From contig NC_090023.1 in assembly GCF_037176765.1 (NCBI RefSeq), positions 197,556,006 through 197,620,005 on the forward strand: DNA of 64,000 nt, read 5' to 3'. Below, piece after piece: positions 1 to 9,962 of this stretch. Source of the stretch: Anolis sagrei (lineage: Eukaryota > Chordata > Lepidosauria > Squamata > Anolidae). The translations under genes were made by a program, and so were the position numbers. The notes beneath the pieces were generated by a model that saw only the letters and a program-made list of their open reading frames with translations, ran no database searches and was not told where the DNA came from. Each line of letters starts with the position of its first letter. The stretch's first letter is position 1.

Positions 1-2215
1 AGCCTGGTATGTCACAGAAAGCCCACCTTGGTTACAAGACTAATTGAACCATACTGCATACTTGTCAAAAAGTCATGGGAGGTTTTGTTTCCTCCAGCTA
101 AGAACTGGCAGAAGGTCTGCTAACCAAGAACCTAAAAAGTTGGGGCATTTTACATCCACAAACACTTCCATGGACATAGGCTATTTCTAAGTTGTGGAAT
201 ACATTGGTTCTACCTTCTCCTCTCCACATCTTGTTCCATTTGCACTCTTACATAAAATATGCTTTTGCTATTACAAAAGGAGGACAGGAACAGAGTGTAA
301 CCAAGAAACAAGGCCAAGCACTTGCATCCTCTGAAAGTGCATTTCTTGACAGGACAATCTTAGCTGCATTTACGTATTACATGTAAATTAGCTGTTGTGT
401 AATATTCAACCTTCAGTTGATAACATCAGCGTTAACACTGTCCCAACTGTGACCTGTGAATATATTTATTATAAACTGCCCTGAGTGATCTGTCCATTTC
501 TATTGAACTCAGTTTAATTACAGAAATGGAAGAACTGAATGTTCCTTAGATTAGACGTATAATGTGAGTCTAAGCCAGAGAGACTTGTGTTTGCAGTTCT
601 TAGTGCAACCTCTATTTCTCAAATGGCATAAAGGGCAACAGATTGTTAAATATAAGTCATTATGTGACTGTCCATGCTAGAACAACTTGTTCAAGAGCTA
701 AAGTAGTAGCACAGCTCCATATAAAATTCACAGGAAATGAAGCACATATATTAAAAACATTATGTGGAAACTGCCGCTTATTTGGTGTGTGTTTAGTGTT
801 TTCATTCAATATAGATATTTATTCTTTAATTTTCTTCCCAGAAACCTCCTGATTTCCACCATATCAGCAGAGTCTCTGGTTGGAAATATTAATCAGGTTC
901 ACAAAACATGGATTGATTGTTTTGCTCTATGAGCAGAATAACTATTCAATCCTTTAAATAAAAATTAAATTAAGGATATTTTCTTCTTAGAAGTCTCAGA
1001 GCAATACATGATGTAACTTTCAGTTCAATAGTGAGTCAGACCTGATCCAGAAAGGATCGGACAGTTGCAGAAACATTTTAAAGATAGCTTGCTTTCTGTA
1101 GTCTAACCGAAGCAAACAAAGTCATACACAAAAGTAACTAACACAACTTTAAAAATGCTGTGCAGAGCAAGAGTTCCCAACATAATATGGAACTAAAAGA
1201 CAGAAAGTACTATAAACTAATCATCTTGCAAAAGCCACAATACAGCAGCTATGAGCTGTCAAGGTATAGAACATTCCTATTTTCAGCTTTAGAACAGATT
1301 GCTCTTCTAGAAACTTACTTACCATAGCAGATAAACAGGATTCATTTAATCAAAAGTTAACATGATGATAAAAATTCTGCTCTGCACAGATCACACAAAA
1401 TTAGGATGTGTACCAGGTTTGACCTTCCATATGTTGTTAGATCCTAATTCACAACATTCCTTACCATTGGCATACCGGGTATGGCTGCAGCAACTCACAA
1501 CCAATCACAATTGTAGGCCTACATTTTATCAATTCTTGCTCTAGAGATCCAAGACGTTTAGTTTTACAGCTTTATCACATTTTTGTTATCTTTAGGAACA
1601 GTCTGAATGGATATCTTTTCAATTCGGCTATTACACTGTTTCGTTTATTATGATGGTTATATTGTTTAAAATATTTTAAATTATGTTTTTAGTCACTGTA
1701 AGAGTTATTTTTAGAGGAAATGACAAGGTAAAATGTATTAAATATAAATAAAAATCTTTACAATGCCAGAAACAAAAACATGATGATGACAGTGACGACA
1801 ACTATGATTCTGCTTGTTTTCTCACTCAAGGGCTCAAGGAAGCTTACGAAAGTTAAAACAGACACTGTTAATCTAAAAATTCACATCATGCAAAAGTTAA
1901 AAATATAATTGCATTACCAATTGGATTTGAAGCTGTTAAATGCTTGATCACTAAAAAGGAAAAGAAATATAAACTGTACAGGCTCTTTCTTCCTGAGCAA
2001 ACATTCCTTTAAGATCTGCTGAAACAAAGGGCTTTAATTTGTATGGAAGGTTAGAAGACTGGAGCAGTACCTGAGAAGGCCCTCTTGTATATTTCCACCA
2101 GACAGATCACAGTGATGCAAGGTAAGGGCCTTCCCGGAAGAGCATATAACAAGGGTAGGTTTGTATGGGACAGCATAGTTCCCCAGATAAAATAATTAAC
2201 ACGTGGTTTTGTAGG
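1..2215. other. ABRAXAS2-side intronic DNA, nothing recognised
   Basis: AT-rich single-copy-looking sequence with no repeat family I recognise and no exon-like reading frame. Because ABRAXAS2 exon 1 lies at 8323-8394 on the minus strand, this stretch is inferred to be in its first intron. I looked on the minus strand for the next ABRAXAS2 exon (expected residues begin EGFLLGEV) and did not see it. Confidence 0.4.
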
Positions 2216-2398
2216 TCATAACCAACCATTGTCCCCGGACAAACTGGCAGCCAACAGAGCTGTTGCAACAAGATTATGCTCAGTGTCATAAGCCTCAATT
2301 ACCAAACTTGCTTCAGAGTTCTTTGGACAAAATTTCAAATATTCTTCAAAAGCTACTCCTTCCCGAGAAAATGTTAATAAATCAAGTGAGTTGCCACT
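2216..2398 (-). other. Unassigned open frame, about 61 codons
   Basis: The minus strand is open here, with peptide pieces such as LDLLTFSREGVAFEEYLKF and LVIEAYDTEHNLVATALLA. The composition looks protein-like, but I do not recognise the family and see no convincing splice sites. It ends against the hAT-like element at 2403. It could be an old transposon coding fragment or chance. Confidence 0.2.
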
Positions 2399-2402
2399 AA
2401 GG

Positions 2403-2638
2403 TAGGCATGGGCAAACTTTCTAACTTGGGGGAAGCATGGTGGGCTGGGAGGGAGGGGGTTCTCCCCAATTCCCCTCCCTGCCCTGCCCTTTTTTCCCCT
2501 TCCTCTTCTATATCAGAAGCAGAAAGTGAAGGAAAGACGGGAAATGTTTGGATCCCAAAAGGGTTAGCCTTGGTTAGGATGAGATGGTGGATGGGAGAGA
2601 AAAAGTGTATCCATTTGACCCCGGATTGCCTACTCCTG
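2403..2638. mobile_element. hAT-like non-autonomous element (approximate)
   Basis: The left end reads TAGGCATGGGCAAACTTT and the right end GGATTGCCTACTCCTG, which are imperfect inverted repeats. The form fits the common squamate hAT MITE with CAGGCATGGGCAAACTT ends. No target duplication was found, so the bounds are approximate. Confidence 0.4.
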
Positions 2639-2644
2639 ATATAG

Positions 2645-2975
2645 AATGCTAGAGCTGGAACAGACCTCCAAGGGCCATCCAGTCCAACCCCCTGCTATGC
2701 AAGAAGGCACAACCAAAGCACTCCCGATGGACAGCCTCTGCGGACAAGCCTCCTACTTTGAGGCAGCCTTATGCCACTCTCCAACAGCTCCTACTCTCAG
2801 GATGTTCTTCTTAATCTTTTCAGGCAAATTTCTTTCTCTGCCATTTGAAATCATTGCTCTCTTGTGCCGTGGTCTCTAGAGTAGCAGAAAGTCAGTTCTC
2901 CCACTCCTCCTCAATCTTGAAATATGGTTCTCATCGTTCCTTTATACCTTCTGTTCTCCCTGCTAAACATCCCCA
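2645..2975 (-). mobile_element. CR1 LINE 3' fragment
   Basis: The phrase CCATCCAGTCCAACCCCCTG near the start is the reverse complement of the conserved CR1 3' region. The fragment is old and runs into the polypurine tract at about 2976. Confidence 0.55.
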
Positions 2976-3425
2976 TGAGGAAAGAAGGAAGGAAAAAGTG
3001 AAGGGAGAAGGATGGAAGGAAGGAAGAAAGGGTGGAAGGGAATGGAGGGAGGAAAAAGGGAAGGAAGGAAAGACAAAAGGGAAGGAAGGTAGGTTGGAAG
3101 GAGAAAGAGGGAGAGAGAGGAGGTGGGAGGAAAGAGGGAAGGAAGGATGAAAGGTGGAAGAAAGGGATGGAAGAAAGGAAGGGAAGGCGGGAGGAAAGAG
3201 AGAAGAAAGGAGGGGTGGAAGGGAATGGAGGGAAGGAAAAAGAAGGGAAGAGGGAAGGAGGGAAGAGAGAAGGAAGGGAAGACAAAAGGGAAGGAAGGAG
3301 AAAGGGAAGGAAAGACAAAAAGGTGAAAGGCAAGGAAGGGGGGGAGGGGAAAAGAGGGGGGAGGTAAAAAGAGGGAGGGAGGGAGGAGGGATGGAGTTAG
3401 GAAAGAGAGAAGGAAGGATAGGATG
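2976..3425. repeat. GGAA/GGGA-rich polypurine tract
   Basis: About 450 bases made nearly all of A and G on the plus strand, built from GGAAGG and AAGG units with a few T and C interruptions. Long open frames on both strands here (Lys/Glu/Gly/Arg-rich and Ser/Pro/Phe/Leu-rich) come from the simple sequence and are not genes. Confidence 0.9.
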
Positions 3426-3499
3426 GTGAGAGGGACTGAGAAAAGAGCTCAAGGGGCCACGTCCAGCCTCTTGGGCTGGGTTTCCCCATACCAGCACTA

Positions 3500-3645
3500 A
3501 GGCGATATGTCACTGTGGTCAAGTCCCATAAACAGGCACAGGTAGCTCACAAGCCTTAACTTTGCTAAAGCACATCTGGTCACTAAAGAAAGCTGACATT
3601 CCGGCCTCAGTGCTGTATCCAGAAGCACATCTAATTGTGCTTCTG
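3500..3645 (-). mobile_element. L2-like LINE reverse transcriptase fragment
   Basis: The minus strand encodes LDVLLDTALRPECQLSL followed by VTRCALAKLRLVSYLC, which matches the region after the RT domain in L2-type LINEs (pattern LGV-LDSSL...QV). It is an isolated fragment. Confidence 0.55.
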
Positions 3646-3758
3646 GTATTGCAGTTTTACAAGATCTGCAGCCTTCTCTCACCAAACTAAAAATACCATG
3701 ATCCCATAGCATCGAGCCATGGCTGATAAAATGGTGTTAAGTTGCATTCATTCTACAG
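3646..3758. mobile_element. Palindromic MITE 'B' fragment, left part
   Basis: The phrases CACCAAACTA, ATCCCATAGCAT and TTGCATTCATTCTACAG belong to a family seen many times in the window (10668, 12301, 40487, 42395, 44618). This copy is interrupted by the hAT element at 3759-4108; its last part follows at 4109-4140. Confidence 0.5.
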
Positions 3759-4108
3759 CAGGGGTCCCCAAACCAAGGCTTGTAGGCCAGATGCAGCCCT
3801 CCAAGGTCATCTACCTGGCTCCTACCCTAACTTTAGACTTAGGGTCACCCTAAGTCCGAAACCACTTGAAATCACACAACAACAACAATCCTAATGAACT
3901 CGATTATCTCATCAGGCCCACACTTCCCATTGGAATACTGGTAAGTTCAAATGGCTCTTCATTTAAATATTGTATTCTTTCATGTGCCATGATATGTGCC
4001 ATGTGCATAGGAATTCGTTCATTTTCCCCCAAAACTATAGTGTGTGTCCCCCCATTAGTTAGAGGGACCATGAACTGACCCTCTACATAAAAAGTTTGGG
4101 GATCCCTG
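3759..4108. mobile_element. hAT element with GGGGTCCCCAAAC ends
   Basis: Inverted ends CAGGGGTCCCCAAAC and GTTTGGGGATCCCTG bound a 350-bp element. The flanking octamers TTCTACAG and TTCCAAAG agree at 6 of 8 positions and are read as a decayed 8-bp target duplication, as expected for hAT. It contains a 72-codon open frame on the minus strand of no known function. Confidence 0.7.
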
Positions 4109-4261
4109 TTCCAAAGTATCAATGCACCCCAAACTGCAATATATCTTCAGATGGAGGGCAACCCTATTTAGTACAGGCTATATTCATTATATATTCATTG
4201 ATGTGACTTTTGACTTACAGGAAATATTAATGGTGTCAAGCAACAGTTGAGAACCAAGGGT

Positions 4262-4685
4262 CATTCCACACTGCCATATAATCCAGAATATCAAGGCAGA
4301 TAATCCACAATGTCTGCTTTGAACTGGGGCCCCTTCATCACAGCTGAATAAAATCCCACCTTACCTGCTTTGAACTAGAATATATGGCAGTGTGGACTCA
4401 GATAACTCAGAGCCCTTCCACACGGCCATATAACACAGAATATAAAGGCAGAAAATCCCACAACATCTGCTTTCAACTGGGTTATCTGAGTCCACACTGT
4501 CATATATTCTAGTTCAAAACAGAAAATATGGGACTTTATTCAGCTGTGTGGAAGAGGTCCTAGTTCAAAGCTGATATTGTGGGATTTTCTGCTTTGATAT
4601 TCAGGGTTATATGGTTTGTGGGAGGGCCATTGACAATCTGAATCCATACTGTCATATACCCCAGTTCAAGGCAGGTAATGTGAGA
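4262..4685. mobile_element. Cluster of palindromic MITE 'A' copies
   Basis: At least two copies lie together. A complete one at about 4412-4561 starts GCCCTTCCACACGGCCATAT and ends CAGCTGTGTGGAAGAGGTCC. Internal hallmarks are TGCTTTGAACTGG and CAGTGTGGACTCAGATAAC. The same family recurs at 11895, 15977, 28673 and in the array at 41493. Confidence 0.65.
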
Positions 4686-5600
4686 TTAATGCCTTAAGAA
4701 GCATTGCTAATAACACGGCAGCAGGAGATGACACGATCCCAGTTGAACTGTTTAAAATCTTGAAAGATGATGCTGTCAAGGTGATGCATGCCATATGCCA
4801 GCAAATATGGAAAACACAAAAAGGCCATCAGATTGGAGAAACCAAAAAAGGGAAACACTAAACAATGCTCAAACTTTCATAAAGTGGCAATTATTTCACA
4901 TGCCAATAAGGTAATGCTCAAGTCACCTTGTCTGTCTCCTGAGAAATCTGTATAACGACCAAACAGCAATAGTAATAACAGACCATGGAACAATAGACTG
5001 GTTCAAGATTGGGAAAGAAGTACAGCAGGGTCGTATACTCTCACCCAACCTATTCTACTTGTATGCAGAACACATCATGTGACATGCGGGGCTTGATGAA
5101 TCCAAGGTTGGAGTTAAAATTGCTGGAAGAAATATTAACAACCTTAGATACCACTTCAATGGCTGAAAGCGAGGAGCTGAGGAACCTTATAACCAAGGTG
5201 AAAAAGAAAGTGCAAAAGCTGGGTAGCAGTTAAACATCAAAAAGCCCAAGATTATGGCAACCAGACGGATTGATAATTGGCAAATAGAGGGAGAAAACAT
5301 GGAGGCAGGGACAGACTTTGCATTTCTAGGAGCAAAGATTACTGCATTCACAGACTGCGGCCAGGAAGACATTTACTACTTGGGAGAAGAGCAGTGGGAG
5401 ATCAAACCAGTCCATATTCCAGGAAATAAAGCCCAACTGCTCACTGGGGGGAAGGATATTAGAGGCAAAGATGAAGTACTTTGCCCACAAAATGAGAAGA
5501 CAGGAAAGCTTAGAGAAGATAACGATGCTGGGGAAAATGGAAGGATAAAGGAAGAGGGGCCAACCAAGGGCAAGATGGATGATATTGTATATCTCCCATC
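4686..5600 (+). mobile_element. BovB/RTE LINE, decayed RT fragment
   Basis: Frames in order encode pieces matching BovB: NTAAGDDTIPVELFKILKDD near the start, then a region like TDHGTIDWFKIGKEVQQGR, LSPNLFYLYAEHIM, LKLLEEILTTLDTTSMAESEE and WQIEGENMEAGTDFAFLGAK, ending near EKITMLGKMEG. The frame shifts several times and a stretch of the RT is missing, so it is a dead copy. BovB is a family well known to have moved between squamates and mammals. Confidence 0.8.
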
Positions 5601-5860
5601 ATTTTTTACCCCTCAGCATTTGTGTCCTATAGCTATCATAGTGAACCTTTCTACATTTTTCACATCCTATCATCCTGTAGTTCTCAGGATATGTGCTCTG
5701 TACAGTAAAGTATTGCAATGACACTTTCTATGACATTTCACACTTCTCATCCTGCAGCTCTCAGATATCAGAGGAATGATATTTTGTGCATTCCATTATC
5801 CTGTGACTCTCTGGAATTGTGCCCTGTAGATCTATTTCTGGGGACATTATGGGTGAGATG
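5585..5860. repeat. Decayed 70-80-bp minisatellite, left part
   Basis: Diverged units with the core CATCCTGTAGCTCTCAG followed by a GTGCCCTGTA-like phrase occur at about 5596, 5667, 5748 and 5793. The array resumes at 7600 after a block of inserted elements. Confidence 0.55.
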
Positions 5861-5936
5861 GGGAGGAGGAGGTGTTTTGCTTTCAATTTCAATTGTATTT
5901 TATTATATTTTAACGTTTGTATCCATGACACAAATA

Positions 5937-6024
5937 CAGGGTTAGTCAAAATGAATAGGCCAATAAGACTATTCACTCCCATGATACAGCAGCTCCACTG
6001 GCCTATTCATTTTGACTAACCCTG
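5937..6024. mobile_element. 88-bp mariner-like MITE with perfect ends
   Basis: The 26-bp inverted ends (beginning CAGGGTTAGTCAAAATGAAT) are identical and are flanked by TA. Counting the flanks, the arms pair perfectly over 31 bp, leaving a 36-bp centre. Length and TA target fit a Tc1/mariner deletion derivative, and perfect arms suggest a young insertion. Confidence 0.75.
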
Positions 6025-6111
6025 TATTTGTTTTTTTAATTTTTTTGTTTTTGCCTTGTTATAAAATTTTATTGAGTTGTGTCTAAGGGGACAGAAATCA
6101 AGTTAATAATA

Positions 6112-6648
6112 ATAATAATACCCCCATTGGGTGCCGCCTTGACATTGGCGGGGGGCTTAACTGCTTCTCTGATGTTGAGAGGTGTTACAGAGAATGAACA
6201 CGTCAAGCTCCTCTGGGACTTCCAAATTCAGACAGACAAGAGTTTTGGAGCACAATCCTCCTGACCTCATGATCGTGTTAAAAAACAAAGTATGGATTAT
6301 CGATGTTGCAATCCCAGGTGACAGCAGGATTGAAGAGAAACAACTGGAAAAGCTCACACGATATGAGGATTTAAAGATCAAACAGCAAAGACTCTGGCAC
6401 AAGACAGTAAAGGTGGTCCCAGTGGTGATCGACACACTGGGAGCAGTGCCTAAAGACCTTGGGCTGCACTTAAACACAATAGGCACTGACAAAATTACCA
6501 TCTGTCAGCTGCAGAAGGCCACCTTACTGGGATCTGCACGCATTATTCGCTGATACATCGCACAGTCCTAGACATTTGGGAAGTGTCTAGGATTGTGTGA
6601 TTCAATACAACAGCCAGCAGTGTCTGTGGTGGACTCATCTTGTTGTGT
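6112..6648 (+). mobile_element. R4/Dong-like LINE, C-terminal endonuclease region
   Basis: The frame from about 6182 encodes VWIIDVAIPGDSRIEEKQLE, then LTRYEDLKIKQQRLWHK, VVPVVIDTLGAVPKDLGLHL and KITICQLQKATLLGSARIIR. The pair P-D-L-M-I-V followed by I-I-D-V-A-I-P fits the PD-(D/E)XK-like endonuclease after the RT in R2/R4-type LINEs. Only the 3' part is present. A short AAT run precedes it. A sister copy lies at 49806-50172. The clade assignment is tentative. Confidence 0.55.
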
Positions 6649-6650
6649 TT

Positions 6651-7137
6651 TTAATACTGGTTGCTAGATTTTGTTCATTTTCATAGTTTGCTCCTTTTTG
6701 TTAAAATTGTTTCAACATGCTTGTGGATTTCAATGGCTTCTCTGTATTGCCTGACATGGTGGTTGTTAAGAGTGGTCCAGCATTTCTGTGTTCTCAAATA
6801 ATATGCTGTGTCCTGGTTGGTTTATCAAGTGCTCTGTTATGGCTGACTTGTCTGGTTGAATTAGTCTGCAGTTTCTGATTGTTTCTCCAGACAGGAAACA
6901 ATCCGGGACAGCTAACACCTCCCAAGAAAGAATTCCTCCAGGCAGAAAGCAGCCAGACTTTAAAAATGCAAGGCTATTCAATGCTATTCAAGGTGGGAAA
7001 TTACAACACTCACACCTGCCTCAAATAGACGAGAGTTTTTCTCCCACCCTGGGTATTCCAGATATATAAACCTCACTGCCTAGTTTCCAACACAACCCCT
7101 GAGGATGCCTACCACAGATGTGGGAAAAACATCAGGA
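6651..7137 (-). mobile_element. Penelope-like element, part 1
   Basis: On the minus strand, SAITEHLINQPGHSILFENT and EMLDHS resemble the GIY-YIG endonuclease tail of Penelope-like elements. It is followed by a shared non-coding end with GGTTTATATATCTGG. The same element continues at 7521-7588 after a CR1 insertion. Longer sister copy at 20640-21195. Confidence 0.5.
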
Positions 7138-7138
7138 G

Positions 7139-7520
7139 AGAATGAATCATAGAATCATAGAATCAAAGAGTTGGAAGAGACCTCATGGGCCATCCAGTCC
7201 AACCCCCTGCCAAGAAGCAGGAATGTTGCATTCAAATCACCCCTGACAGATGGCCATCCAGCCTCTGTTTAAAAGCTTCCAAAGAAGGAGCCTCCACCAC
7301 ACTCCGAGGCAGAGAGTTCCACTGATGAATGGCTCTCACAGTCAGGAAGTTCTTCCTCGTGTTCAGATGGAATCTCCTTTCTTGTAGTTTGAAGCCATTG
7401 TTCCGCGTCCTAGTCTCCAAGGAAGCAGAAAACAAGCTTGCTCCCTCCTCCCTGTGACTTCCTCTCACATATTTATACATGACTATCATATCTCCTCTCA
7501 GCCTTCTCTTCTTCAGGCTA
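7139..7520 (-). mobile_element. CR1 LINE 3' end nested in Penelope-like copy
   Basis: The left end has the reversed CR1 tail (TCATAGAATCATAGAATC). The minus strand encodes the CR1 C-terminus, including FLTVRAIHQWNSLPRSVVEA and PSLEAFKQRLDGHL. It interrupts the Penelope-like phrase GAGAGAATG / CTTCTGGAACAT. Confidence 0.8.
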
Positions 7521-7588
7521 GCTTCTGGAACATAGCCATGTAGCCCAGAAAACTAATAGCAACCCAGTGATTCCAGCCATGAAAGCAC
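7521..7588 (-). mobile_element. Penelope-like element, part 2
   Basis: Continues the element at 6651-7137 with the terminal phrase CCCAGTGATTCCAGCCATGA, which is also found at 29860, 36100 and 61200. Confidence 0.55.
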
Positions 7589-7599
7589 AGTAACTATGA

Positions 7600-7990
7600 C
7601 AGTGTCATTTTCTATATATTTCACATCATTCTGTGGCTCTAAGGATTTGTGCCCCATACAGTATTACAATGCCACTTTCTACGACATTTCACACCTTCCA
7701 TCATCCTGTAGCTCTCAACATTTATGTCCTGTACCTATAACATGACCTCTCTTTTTTGGCATTTTATACCTCCCACCATCCTGTACCGCTCAGCACAGGA
7801 TGATGGAAGGTGTCTAGTTACTCTTTCTGCAATATTTTGCACCTTCCGTCATTCTGTATCTTTCAGCAATAGGGATATATTCTGCACCTCCCGTCATCCT
7901 GCAGTACTCAGGGTGTGACTACAATAACCATCACGAAACAGCAATGATGGTGTGCAGCTCCCATCATCCTGCAACTCTCAGGGTTGGTGT
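7600..7990. repeat. Decayed 70-80-bp minisatellite, right part
   Basis: Units with the core CATCATCCTGTAGCTCTCA lie at about 7622, 7693, 7771, 7846, 7889 and 7961. Spacing is about 70-78 bp with one step of about 43. With the left part (5585-5860) it makes one old array in ABRAXAS2 intron 1, next to the promoter. Confidence 0.6.
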
Positions 7991-7999
7991 TCTGTTGAG

Positions 8000-8520
8000 G
8001 AGCGATCACAGTGCTCTTCTTCCAACCCCTTCCTCCGCCACAGAGCAGCATGAAGTCTCTCTCCACAATCCACGCTACTGTTCGTGTGGATCCCAAAATA
8101 GGCTGGGCGCCGCCCTCCTCCTCCAACCTTTCCCTCCTCCAATCCCCCCGACGCCGCCTCTGAAGCAGCCGCTGCCTTGGCCTTGGCCTCTTCCTCCCTC
8201 ACACCCATTTCCTCTTCCTCGAGGGCTGCCATTCCCTGGGAAAGGGCGGCAGGAAGAGGCCTCGCCTCCCTAAAGCCCCGCCGCCCTGCTCCGAAGGACG
8301 AGGCCCTCGGGCGGAGACTTACGTGGTCGGCGCTGCTGTTGGCGCTGTAGTAGCAGACCGAGGTGAACGTGTAGCCCGAAATGGAAGCCGCCATGATGGA
8401 GCCCCGCCGCCGCCGCCGCCGATCCCACAAGGCACCGCGGCTGCCCGGCGCCTCCCCGGCTCTTCTCGCGCGAGGCTGTTTCCGGTCAGGGGAGCGGGGC
8501 ATTCTGGGAAGAGTAGTTCC
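8000..8520 (-). promoter_or_regulatory. ABRAXAS2: ABRAXAS2 GC-rich promoter and first exon region
   Basis: GC- and CpG-rich sequence in an AT-rich setting, centred on ABRAXAS2 exon 1. On the minus strand there is an ETS-type CCGGAAA at 8479-8485, a ZNF143/SBS-like stretch ending TTCCCAGAATGCC at about 8499-8518, and the initiator-like ATGGCGGC (YY1 core) at the start codon. Sites are read by eye. Confidence 0.6.
8323..8394 (-). CDS. ABRAXAS2: ABRAXAS2 coding exon 1 (BRISC scaffold subunit)
   Basis: The exon encodes 24 residues, [20 protein letters not shown] then SADH, closely matching the remembered human ABRAXAS2 start [20 protein letters not shown]. It ends in phase 0 with a strong GTAAGT donor whose GT is at 8322-8321, so the open frame beyond it is intron. 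From family knowledge, ABRAXAS2 (FAM175B/KIAA0157) is an MPN-minus scaffold that holds BRCC36 in the BRISC K63-deubiquitinase complex, mainly in the cytoplasm; these residues begin the MPN-minus domain. The start ATG is at 8394-8392 in an ATGGCGGC context. Downstream exons lie at lower coordinates and were not found before position 1. It is head to head with EEF1AKMT2. Confidence 0.9.
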
Positions 8521-8569
8521 CAAACCTAGTGGAACCCCATGAGAGAGAGAGAGTATACACACACACACA

Positions 8570-8900
8570 CTAACCGTCCCCTGTCACGCATTCCTGTGGC
8601 CCAATCTATGTATATGTGTTTTGTGTGTGTGTGTATATATTTGTGTATATGGGTATATATGTGGTTTTGTGCATGCGTTGTAATGTTTTTAGTATTTTTT
8701 TTTGGTTTTTTAAGTCTCTTCCACTGTGTTGAAGGTGGAAGAGACTTTAACACAGGGGAAGAGTGTTTTTATGAGTGTTTTTATGAGTGATGATCACTCG
8801 TTGGCCTGATAGGTGTATTTTGTCCAAATTGGGTGTCAATTTGCCTACTGGTTTTTGAGTTATATTAATCCCACAAACATTACATTTTTATTTATATAGA
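8570..8900 (-). mobile_element. Non-autonomous Helitron, short copy
   Basis: On the minus strand it starts with TC (TCTATATAAATAAAAATGT) at 8900 and ends with the hairpin-bearing CACAGGAATGCGTGACAGGG and a TTAG variant of CTAG at 8570, followed by T. Internal TG-rich sequence occurs between the ends. It directly abuts the next Helitron at 8901. Confidence 0.7.
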
Positions 8901-9912
8901 CTAGCCGTCCCCTGCCACGCGTTGCTGTGGCCCACTCTTGTGGTCATGGGGTTCTGTGTGGGAGGTTTGGTTCAATTCCATCATTGGTGGAGTTCAGAAT
9001 GCTCTGTGATTGTAAGTGAACTACAAATCCCAGTAACTACAACTCCCACATGCTGTGGCCCAGTCTGGTGATCTGGAAAATAAAGTAATGGTTTCTAATA
9101 TATGTAATTCCTTTATGCTTATGGGTAAACAGTATTTCTTGCTGTTTCTATGTCAGTGTTGATGTGGAGATTGTCTGGTTTGCCTACTCTGGAACATGCA
9201 ACATATCATTGTCCTTCTTCAGGGGTCCCTTTAAAATCTATGATTTTATATCTGTGTGTGAGATAATCATATCTATCTATACGGCTGGATGGCTCTTTGT
9301 CAGGAGGGTTTTGATTATGTTTTCTTGCCTTGGTGAAGGGAGTTGGACTGGATGGCTTTAAGTATTTTCTGTTGGTCATGGAGGTTCTGTGTGGGAAGTT
9401 TTCCCCAATTCTGTCATTCATGGGATTCAGAATGCTCTTTGATTGTAGGTGAACTGTGAATCCCAGTGACTACAACTCCCAAATGTCAAGGTCTATTTCC
9501 CCCAAACTCCATCTGTGTTCATATTTGGGCGTATTGAGTGCTTGTGCCTAGTTTGGTCCAGATCCATCATTGTTTGAGTCCACAGTGCTCTCTGGATGTA
9601 GTTGAACTACAACTCCCAAACTCAAGGTCAATTCCCACCAAACCCTTCCAGTATTTTCTGTTGGTCATGGGAGTTCTGTATGCCATGTTTGGTTCAATTC
9701 CATCGTTGATGGAGTTCAGAATGCTCTTTGATTGTAGGTGAACTATAAATCCCAGCAATTACAACTCCCAAATGACAAAATCATCATCTTTTGAGTGAAG
9801 GTCACTCCTTGTGTCGTGACACGTTTTGTTGCCAAATTTATTGGGATTTCGTTCATGGGTTCTTTTGTTTTTAAGGTACTCATTATGCACAGAGCATTTT
9901 TATATATATAGA
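8901..9912 (-). mobile_element. Non-autonomous Helitron, long copy with repeated module
   Basis: The minus-strand 3' end is GTGGCAGGGGACGGCTAG at 8901; the 5' TC end is near 9912. The interior has diverged modules with TTGGTCATGG...TTCTGT, CAGAATGCTCTTTGATTGTA and AACTACAACTCCCAAA phrases. It matches the copy at 32391-33293. Confidence 0.7.
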
Positions 9913-9923
9913 AGAAGATATAT

Positions 9924-9962
9924 AGGTAAAGGTAAATGTTTTCCCTTGACATTAAGTCAATT
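9924..9962 (-). mobile_element. Sauria-type SINE tail fragment
   Basis: The phrase GGTAAAGGTAAATGTTTTCC followed by CTTGACATTAAGTC is the reversed 3' end of the BovB-tailed SINE seen in full at 36402 and 48055. Confidence 0.45.

Noticed and set aside
2845-3497. Several overlapping long ORFs on both strands
   Set aside because: They are translations of the polypurine tract and have simple-repeat composition.
1-8322. ABRAXAS2 exon 2 and later exons
   Set aside because: I looked for the expected residues on the minus strand and found none, so they probably lie outside the window.
7978-8568. 196-codon minus-strand ORF covering ABRAXAS2 exon 1
   Set aside because: Only the 24 codons up to the GTAAGT donor match ABRAXAS2; the rest is open because the region is GC-rich.
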